A stretch of 64,000 nt of DNA from Brachycybe producta (Eukaryota > Arthropoda > Diplopoda > Playtdesmida > Andrognathidae), in the NCBI GenBank assembly GCA_036925085.1, contig JAUPFP010000022.1, positions 2,247,501 to 2,311,500 of the forward strand. The letters run 5' to 3'. Positions within the stretch are counted from its first letter, which is position 1. Each line of letters starts with the position of its first letter. Under the pieces are notes generated by a model. The model ran no database searches. It was given only the letters and a program-made list of their open reading frames with translations, and was not told the origin of the DNA. Position numbers and translations under genes: made by a program. Shown piece after piece: positions 56,776 to 64,000 of this stretch.

Positions 56776-57390
56776 CTTAATAGACGACATAATCACACAC
56801 ACAAAAAAAGCAACCAACAAAATAATGATTAAAATTTCAAAATATATAAAAATAATCGCCTAAAATAACACCTGTTGAAAGTGTATTTTGAAGTGTAAGA
56901 CGTGCATAACATTAAGTTTTCAGCATTAATTTTACTTTTGTTGTTTTTGAGGAGAGAAAACAACAAAAAATGGTCCTAAAATTTACTCTCCAACCTAAAC
57001 AACTAGAAAATTTGTAAATGTTCTTATTATATAGGTAAGAAAAAGGTTGAACAACTCATTGTATATTCAATTTGACTAAACTAAATAAAAAAAAAACACC
57101 TTTTGTTACCTAAAATGAAATCCAACAATAAAACAACAGGTGGTAACGCAGTGATACATAGAGGAAACTAACCAAGAAATACTGAAAAGTCCACAAATGC
57201 TAATCCTACCTAAAAGACATTAAACTGTTTAACCTCAAAAAGGTCTTAAAATGACTGACTTCATTACAGACACAGTCTTAATATATTCATTCTAATTCTA
57301 TGTTCAAATCTAAATATATTTTGCAAACAAACATTAGTTTTCCTCCACATTGTTTAAACTAAAACAAGCCCTCTGAAAATAAATAATTAA

Positions 57391-57679
57391 TATTCGGATT
57401 TTTATGCAATATCAAGCAAATGTTTCTCAATCTGTGACCCAAAAGCCAATTGTAAAGTAATCATCATCAATAGATCAATCAAAAATACCTGGTTAGAGGC
57501 TAGTACTCTAGTAGACAACTAATGGTAACCAGACATCTAACCTATAACCAGCCTTTTATTTGACTAGAAAGCGTTGCTCTAATGTTGATGAATGATGATG
57601 ATTACTTTGCATTTGACCCTTGGGCCACAAATTCAGAAACATTTGCTTGATATTATTGCATGCAAATTCCAACCCTATA
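57391..57679. repeat. hairpin MITE 'GGGCTCGGATTTTTATGCA', copy 2
   Basis: Palindromic copy. The left arm is 'attcggatttttatgcaat' and the right end 'gcatgcaaattccaaccct' is somewhat decayed. Inner stem 'tggttagaggctagtac' with 'aacctataaccag'. Confidence 0.65.
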
Positions 57680-58197
57680 AATAATACTTGAGCCTTATGT
57701 TCAATTGTGGTTTAAAATGCACAAAAGGATGAGAACCTCTAATACAGGCCTTAAAAATTACTATTTAGCCCACTTTAAATGCAAAAGGTTAAAATTGTGA
57801 CTGAATCATCAAAATAAACCATAATTTGTTTTTATATTTACACAATGTAAATAAAAACAAAAGATCTTTTCATAAATTTCTAGAACAGATGTTTTATCCA
57901 TCTCTAACCTAATTTGACATTTAATTCGTAAGTGGCCAATAGGTTTTTTAAAAAAAATTGGTAATTTATACATTTTTTTAAGCAACACCGGAAATTAGAA
58001 ATTCCAGTTGTCTAAAATGACCTATAATTAAAGTATTGTATATGTTTACTACAAAGATGCCCATTGGCATCCAAGAACACACATATACAACACAGGTATT
58101 TCCATAATGAAGGTCATAAAAATGCAAAAAAGAACTGTCATATAGCACCAATACTACATTTATAAACGAGAGTAGGTTGTCCACTGTTAGGACATTT

Positions 58198-58510
58198 AAT
58201 TTATTCAGTGCAAATTTGTATTATCGGTAATACGTGCAAATGTTACTCAATTTGTGGCCCAAGTGTCAATTGTGAAGTAATCATCATCATCATCATTAGA
58301 GCAACTGAAATTATGATTTTTATAATCAAAAAGACTATAGTTAGAGGCTAAATGCCTGGTTACTATCAGTTATCAATTATAGTTCTAGCCTCTAACCAGT
58401 GTTTTTGATTTAAAAAAATAACAACATAATTGTTGGCTGATCTAAACGGAATTGATGCTTCACAATTGGTTCTTGTGGCCCCAAATTGTGCATAAAAATC
58501 CGAGCCCTAA
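58198..58510. repeat. hairpin MITE 'GGGCTCGGATTTTTATGCA', copy 3
   Basis: The right end 'gcataaaaatccgagccct' is intact and the left end is decayed. 'gttagaggctaaatgcc' and 'tagcctctaaccagtg' form the inner stem. Confidence 0.6.
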
Positions 58511-58549
58511 TAATTATCTTTCTTCATGAATTCGTAGGAGTAAGGAAAA

Positions 58550-58833
58550 ATTAGGCTCGTTTTAAGCCCGTGGACCATTTTGTGTAGCCACAAATTAGCA
58601 CCACTTTGTGGTTGAGGAGGCTGGCTTCACACAGACCACTAGTATGACCTTGATCACCATTAACAAACTGGCGGTGTTCGCCACTTGTGGCTGGACTCGA
58701 ACACACGCTTCGTAACAATGGTGCAATGGCCACAATGGTGGCTCGTGTGAACACTCCATATGTAATCAATGGTCAGCAAAACCGACCATTTTATGTGGCG
58801 ACACAAAGTGTCTCATGTGAACCAGCCTAAAAT
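58550..58833. repeat. inverted-repeat element with 'TTAGGCT' ends
   Basis: The left end 'ttaggctcgttttaagcc' faces 'gtgaaccagcctaaaat' on the right. 'gaccattttgtgtagccaca' near the left pairs with 'tgtggcgacacaaag' near the right. It resembles the TTA-bordered elements at 16363 and 62350. The open frame across it is not accepted. Confidence 0.5.
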
Positions 58834-59576
58834 AGAGAGCGTGGAAGAGACTAGAATATTTTTTCGTGTTAAAAGAAAGATTTTTAAATGCTATTATAAG
58901 GGGTGACATCAAAATATATATTTCGTGTTATCCGATGTTTTGTATTTAAACCATTTTTACTGTCCTAAACACGTCTAATAAATTACCATCACAGTTTAGA
59001 TCTTAGCATATTTAATTGAGCATTAAAAACATGTACCTAATTAAAGAGACTAGAGGGGGAAAAAAATCTAGGACCTAACAAATTCCGAGCAATGCAAATT
59101 ACACAATGCGGAAATGCAAAGAGTAATAATTTAAATTTGTAAACAAAGTGAATTTCAATTTTTTTTCTTCAGTCAGGGTCTAAGAACACATCAGTTGCTT
59201 TTTTTTTCAGACTTAAAAAAATTCGGGGTTTCACGCGGATGTTTTGATTTTTCGTATTATCACTTGAGGCCACGAAAAAAAAAAGTCTAAAACATTTATG
59301 CTGAGGCAGGTGTATTAAATTGAAGAATTTTTTTTCTTCTAGTTTATAATAACCATAAAATGAAACGGTATTATCATCGAGGAAAAAAAATAACCTATTA
59401 TAAAAAAATGATTCATTTCTCATACCTAGAATAAGAAGAATCGGAATAATTAATTAAATTTCAAGTGACTTGTGTGAGCAATTGCAACAACGTTATTGCA
59501 ATTGCTCCGAATCACTTCTGATGATAATTATGAATTTGCATGAAATTTTCAGATAATTCATGATTTTTTGCCCCTT

Positions 59577-59893
59577 ATACCTTGTACACACACATGAGTT
59601 AAATGAATTCAAATTAAATGTGTTGAAGGTGAATTATACGGAATCTAGTTAAGGTCACATGAACACCAAATAAAAATTGACTTTAATTATTAATATTTTA
59701 AACTGAAATACTAAATCAATATTTTAATGTCAATAGTTTATCTAATTATATTTAAGTATTAACTCAATATTTTGAGATTATTAACTGAATAAAAATTGAA
59801 TTCAACATATTGTTTGTTTGTCCTTCACAGGGCTCTGTAGAACACATTTATTATTTAAACGCATTTAAATTATCAGCTGTGTACTATGTATTA
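59577..59893 (+). repeat. 320-bp AT-rich transposon-like repeat, copy 4
   Basis: Same orientation as the copy at 3044: 'ataccttgtacacacac' at the start, 'cacagggctctgtagaac' inside, and 'agctgtgtactatgtatta' at the end. Confidence 0.7.
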
Positions 59894-59929
59894 GGTCAAA
59901 ACAGTATTCATTTAGTGAACTCGAAGTTA

Positions 59930-60260
59930 ACTTTACTAAACTTCTGACTTTACTTAGTTATTTTACCAAAAGTTTAACTTTTGCTACAAGTTACCTAACT
60001 AATATTACTTTAAAAATTTCAGTTTGGTGTAATAAAATTTCATTTCAAGTTATTTTATTAAAAATTTCACTTTACTTAAAGTTACTTTAATAAAATTTCA
60101 CTTTACATCAAGTTAATTTACTAAAAATCTCATTTACTTCAAGTAACACTAATAAAATGTTATGTTACTAACGATTTTACTTTAGTTTAATTTACTTTAG
60201 TAAAAAAAATTCGCTTTACATCATGTTACTTAATCGAACTTCACTAAAAGTTTTAATTTT
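59930..60260. repeat. degenerate tandem 'TTTCACTTTACTTCAAGTTA'
   Basis: About ten diverged units of 30-35 bp built from 'aaaatttcactttac' and 'ttcaagttactttaata'. It follows directly after the 320-bp element. Non-coding. Confidence 0.6.
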
Positions 60261-61024
60261 AAACATTAAGTTCAAATAACTGACGTATCTAACTTTGAAA
60301 CAGCAAAACTGCATCAAAAGATGCAAATATATTAGTGACAAACCGAATTGCACAATTTATACACCAATTACTAATCTTTAAAAAAAACATTTAACCATTT
60401 TGTTTAACTAGTTTAAGATGCTGTAATGTTAATCTAGACGTTAAGCCCCCGAAATCACACACTCAATTTACTCAGTTCAGACATCATTGGAGATGTTGCC
60501 CATATCACAACCTCGAAATCGTGTCAGTACGTTTGACCATTGGTCAAGTACATTAATCAATAACCAATGATGTATCACAATACATCCACATAAAATACAA
60601 AGATTTTTCTTTTAAAAAAAATGTTATTTGAAGATAAATAAGATTTGTTTGGCTGTATTAGAAGAAAAGGAAATTTCACACCTTGACAGAAAATATTAAC
60701 AAACAAAAAAATCCTTGCAAAAATACTGTGACGGAATAGAATATCCAAGAAGAATGACAAGTGCAATATATAATATAGCTCATAATTCAATGGAAAACAA
60801 AAGTGTTGTAGCTCAGAAATCAAGGGGTGGAGGGTGAAGTTGATAAGAAAAAATGCGAGGGGAAATTTTTTTAAAAAAAAAAGTGTACTGGACACACAAA
60901 CTATAAATTCAACTCCTGCTCCTCTTCTATTCTGAAATCTGCATCACAATTTGTTTAAATTTGTGATTTATGACAAGACTAACTAAAAAAAATCTATTTT
61001 TTTTTGTCTTTTAAGTCCAAGGAA

Positions 61025-62824
61025 ATGTGTCACTTGCGGTCACTAGTGGTCACTTTAAGTTTCTTAACTGTCCTGTTGTTCAAATTGGAATCAGCCACTG
61101 CCACACGATGTGTAAAAGGTTGGGAAAAATTCATTATTTAATGAAATTGATAATTATGAGCCATTCAATTAAGGTGATTTTAAAGTGTAAACGGCATCTC
61201 GAACTCCTTGATTATTCTGACTTTCAAAATAAGCTTTTTTTATGTCAGTTTGAGAATGACCCAACTTTAAGCAGACAATATTTTTTAAATTTCAATTAAA
61301 AAAATTAATTTTGAAAGATATTAACATGAAAATACCTAGCCACTCTTCTAGTTTCTAAAAAGCACTTTCTAGTTTCTCTTTAATTTTGCTCTTCTGAAAT
61401 AAGACAGAATAATCAAGAGTTCGAAAATCAGCTGTTCATTAACTTATTTTAATTAAACAATCTTAATGAAAAAATAGAGAACTTTTAATCAATTTCAATG
61501 AAATCTTTTCTTTAGTCTTTTATGATGAAATAGTATTGGAAACTAGAAGATTCAAGAAATACTTTAAAATACTTTGTAATTTTTCAAATAAATTTGCATA
61601 TGGATTAGTAAATTAATGACAGCTGCATTTTTTTTTACTTCTGTCCATCCATCAAGAATCGTTTTTTTTTTTTTAAAAATGATTTATTGATTATTTGTAT
61701 TGACTTTTTTTTAGTGGAACACACAGCTCATCATCAAATCGACAATGTCAATGTCGACTTTCAAATTAACAAATGCGAATTAAGACCATCGCCGTATTTC
61801 ATAATGTAAGTAGACTAGATATACATTATAAAATTGAAAAACCGTGTGCTCTCGGTTTAGAACACATGCGGCGGCGCCTCGAAATATAACGAACCTCGAT
61901 TAAAACATCGATTCAAAACAAATCATGTTAATAAACTATCGTGAGAATACTGTTTTTCTATGCATTTATTTACTTAATAAATGCAAATTTGCTTTAGAAG
62001 CAATTTTAAGGTTGTTTTAAAGTATAAACAACCCCCCAAACTCTGGTTCCAGAAGGAAAAAATTAAGAGAAATTTGAGTGTTTTTAGAAACAAGAAAAAT
62101 AGCTGGCTCAATGACTTAAAGGCACACGTATCACTTTTTTAGTAGTCGGGTTTGACTGCAAAATACGAGACTCTTTCCGTCATCCGTTTTAGGTGCGGTC
62201 ATCGTTTCGTACGAGCTTCTATGGCTTGTGTGGAAAGGTCCGGCATCTTTCCACAGCACACTACATTGCAATCGCAGCCCAGCCACCTGCAACAATATTT
62301 TTGCAGTTGAACTCGACCACTAAAAAGTGGTTCGAGTGCGAAGACTCTTTAAGGCCGGGCGCAAGTTGAGACGCAGTTCGGTGAGGTGGACTCACTGCGA
62401 GTTTCTGTGAAACACAGAAATGAATACAACAGCGAATGTTCACCTTGCGTACGAACATTCGCAGTTCTCTTTATTTCGGTGTTTCACAAAAACACACGGT
62501 GAGTCACCACACCGAACTGCGTCTCAACTTGCGCCTGGCCTAAGTGTTGCTCTTCTGAAACGCAGAATTTGAAAATCAGCTGTTAATTTTTTTTCCCCCT
62601 CTACTTATAGGTCCGATGTAGTGATGGACTCTTCGACGGAACCGGAATTCCGATTCCATCCATCAGCCACATGCTGTTGTCGTGTGACCGAATACAGCGA
62701 ACACACGATGCCATCCGGAAATACCATATTCCGTTACAAAGAAGTAAAGAGGTGTGAATGTGTACAGTGTTCGCCAGAGAAATTTCATCGAGAATTAATA
62801 TCCAGTGGATACTATGGTAAATGA
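61025..62824 (+). CDS. small secreted cystine-knot protein, hormone-like (4 exons)
   Basis: Exons 61025-61118, 61715-61805, 62193-62237 (45 nt) and 62611-62824 join in consistent phase to 147 aa. Residues 1-27 form a signal peptide (LVVTLSFLTVLLF core). The mature part has ten cysteines: C29, C52, C63, C74, C98-C100, C125, C127 and C130. The order C-x10-C-x10-AC, CCC, then CECVQC resembles the C-terminal cystine knots of glycoprotein hormone alpha-2, bursicon and DAN/NBL1 proteins. Acceptors for exons 3 and 4 are strong pyrimidine tracts. The knot cysteine expected four residues after C74 is S78, and the usual Cys between the CC and CxC strands is absent, as in vertebrate glycoprotein hormone alpha. 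No N-glycosylation sequon is seen. An acceptor at 61015 suggests a 5' UTR intron. The subfamily is unresolved and exon 3 is inferred. Confidence 0.62.
61160..61445. repeat. foldback-family copy in intron 1 of the cystine-knot gene
   Basis: 'tgtaaacggcatctcgaact', 'ttcaaaataagctttttt' and 'tgacccaactttaagcaga' lead into the mirrored half 'cacatgaaaat'-like, 'cttctagtttctaaaaag' and 'gacagaataatcaagagtt'. It begins about 40 bp after the first donor. Confidence 0.6.
62350..62542. repeat. palindromic MITE with TTA-type ends in intron 3 of the cystine-knot gene
   Basis: The ends 'taaggccgggcgcaagttga' and 'tcaacttgcgcctggcctaa' are near-perfect inverted repeats extended by 'gacgcagttcggtg' and 'caccgaactgcgtc'. 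TTA/TAA borders suggest a PIF/Harbinger-like MITE. It fills most of the intron between the 45-nt exon and the last exon. Confidence 0.75.
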
Positions 62825-63270
62825 GAAAATATTCGAACGACCGGACAGCACGTATTAAAAAAAATGGCCCAAATCCCAAGGACACTCAGGTCCTAATTGC
62901 CAAAAGTAGAACACATTCCTCGAAAATACTCAAAAAAAAAATCACCATTAAATTATACTATTTCTTAACTAAATTAAATTTATATTTGCATTTTTTGTTG
63001 TTCTTTTTCTTTTTATGAATAACCAAAATTACATTTTTCTTTTACTATGTTATTTTTTTGTTAAAAAAAAAGTTAAAATGATAAAAATATCATTTTTTTA
63101 CGTTTAAAAATGAATTCGTTTTAAGAATAATTAATCCAATTTTGTGTTGTTAAATTACTCTTGTTAGATTTAAAGTGTGGCATAGAAAATGTATCATGTG
63201 TTATTAAAGTATAAGATAAATTAATAAATTCGTTATTAGTAATTTAAAACTCGTAATTGTCATTATATTA
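62825..63270. other. 3' flank of the cystine-knot gene
   Basis: AT-rich; candidate polyadenylation signals occur near 63217-63230. The lysine-rich open frame starting at 62821 overlaps the stop codon of the real gene and is not accepted. Confidence 0.4.
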
Positions 63271-63567
63271 TAGGGTTCGGATTTTTATGCAATATCAAGT
63301 AACTGTTTCTCAATCTGTGGCCCAGGAGCCAATTATGAATCACAACCAACAATTATAATTTTTTCAATCAAAAACACTGGTTAGAGGCTAGAATTCTTGT
63401 TGACAACTGATAGTGACCAGACATATAGTCTCTAACCAGCCATTATTGATAAGAAAAAAATATAATTGCAATTGCTCTAATGCTGATGATGATTATTTCA
63501 TAATTGGCACTCGGGCCACAAATTGAAAAACATTTGTTTGCTATTTTGCATAAAAATCCGAGCCCTA
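63271..63567. repeat. hairpin MITE 'GGGCTCGGATTTTTATGCA', copy 4
   Basis: The best preserved ends of the family: 'tagggttcggatttttatgc' and 'gcataaaaatccgagcccta'. The inner stem is 'ggttagaggctagaatt' with 'tagtctctaaccagcc'. TA at both borders is compatible with a TA target site. Confidence 0.75.
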
Positions 63568-63688
63568 CTCATTAATTATTCCATTTTAATTGTCCAAAGA
63601 TGAAAAATACGAAAATATCAACCAGATTTCAGGGACAAGGAACTTAACTAATCCGAAAACTACAAATATCGATATTACCCAAAGTTAC

Positions 63689-63754
63689 TTTCTCGTGACA
63701 TTTCGTGATCCCATCCGCTATGATCTGTGTAAAATTTCAATACCAATTTGGATG
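63689..63754 (-). CDS. candidate internal exon of an unidentified gene
   Basis: A 66-nt block between a good acceptor ('ttttcacattttag' on the minus strand) and a GTAACT donor, in phase 1 at both ends. It includes KLVLKFYTDHSGWDHEM. The sequence looks protein-coding but I do not recognise the family. If real, its gene runs leftwards on the minus strand, and the cystine-knot gene would lie in one of its introns, or the exon belongs to a gene mostly outside the window. Confidence 0.25.
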
Positions 63755-64000
63755 CTAAAATGTGAAAACAACATAAATGTGTTGTTCTGGAGAAAACAAA
63801 GTTGCAGAAAAGGAGTGACGTGATGAGAAAGTTGGAGCAGGAAAAAAAAACCATTCTAAATTCATTCATTCAACATTTGATGTCCTTCTGACGTCACTAA
63901 TCAGCCTAACAAAAGTTGTAAACCGTAAGCCACCGTAGACTTGACCAGAGCATATTTTAACCTCAAATTTTTACAACCTTTATTTCTGAATTTGAGCATA

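Noticed and set aside
59169..59423. Minus-strand open frame ending KKKATDVFLDPD
   Set aside because: Only the last third looks coding-like. Poly-T tracts supply the rest and no donor/acceptor pair gave a convincing exon.
61027..61299. 90-codon open frame starting MSLAVTSGHF
   Set aside because: It is the +2 frame of the signal-peptide exon (MCHLRSLVV starts two bases earlier) and continues into a MITE.
62601..62885. 94-codon minus-strand open frame
   Set aside because: Antisense to the final exon of the cystine-knot gene, which has strong acceptor, phase and cysteine-pattern support.
1..64000. CRISPR arrays, operons, rRNA or tRNA genes
   Set aside because: Intron-bearing animal genes dominate. 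No regularly spaced repeat-spacer array and no tRNA cloverleaf or rRNA core was recognised.

Overview
This window is nuclear DNA from an AT-rich animal genome. The genes are split by spliceosomal introns, many only 63-75 nt long, and are embedded in dense short inverted-repeat transposons. The protein families present are general to animals. Compact introns, AT richness and a stretch of degenerate TTAGG/CCTAA-like repeats lean towards an arthropod or a related invertebrate, but the phylum cannot be fixed from this sequence alone.

Layout. 1-12.4 kb is almost entirely repeats: foldback elements, a Mutator-like MITE family and other palindromic elements. At 12.5 kb a single minus-strand first exon matches the invariant N-terminus of Slingshot cofilin phosphatase. 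It stands head-to-head with an intronless MSL2 homologue (13.9-15.2 kb, +). After repeat-filled intergenic DNA comes MFSD1 (19.7-23.6 kb, -, nine exons), head-to-head with importin alpha KPNA3/4 (25.4-29.7 kb, +, ten exons). Next is an inositol-trisphosphate 3-kinase (33.1/34.3-39.0 kb, +) with two candidate first exons. RNF13, a PA-TM-RING ubiquitin ligase, follows (44.8-49.2 kb, -). From 49.3 to 61 kb the DNA is repeat-rich with only weak exon candidates. At 61.0-62.8 kb I reassembled a small secreted cystine-knot protein of 147 aa from four short exons, one of them 45 nt.

The genes are not an operon and act in separate processes: actin regulation, chromatin, lysosomal transport, nuclear import, inositol phosphate signalling, endosomal ubiquitination and a likely secreted hormone. 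Four of them (MSL2, MFSD1, KPNA4, RNF13) lie on human chromosome 3q, so the neighbourhood looks like ancient conserved linkage.

Main points of interest: (1) RNF13 carries two tandem alternative exons, each encoding a luminal linker plus transmembrane helix, and the reading frame permits exactly one of them; (2) the hidden cystine-knot hormone-like gene lacks one canonical knot cysteine; (3) the MSL2 homologue keeps its CXC domain and the outer cysteines of its RING but has no metal ligand in the middle of the RING; (4) a roughly 205-bp MITE family shows 9-bp target duplications, and every copy carries a TGACGTCA palindrome.

Exon boundaries were set by eye from splice signals, reading phase and remembered homologues. 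No alignment or database search was run.
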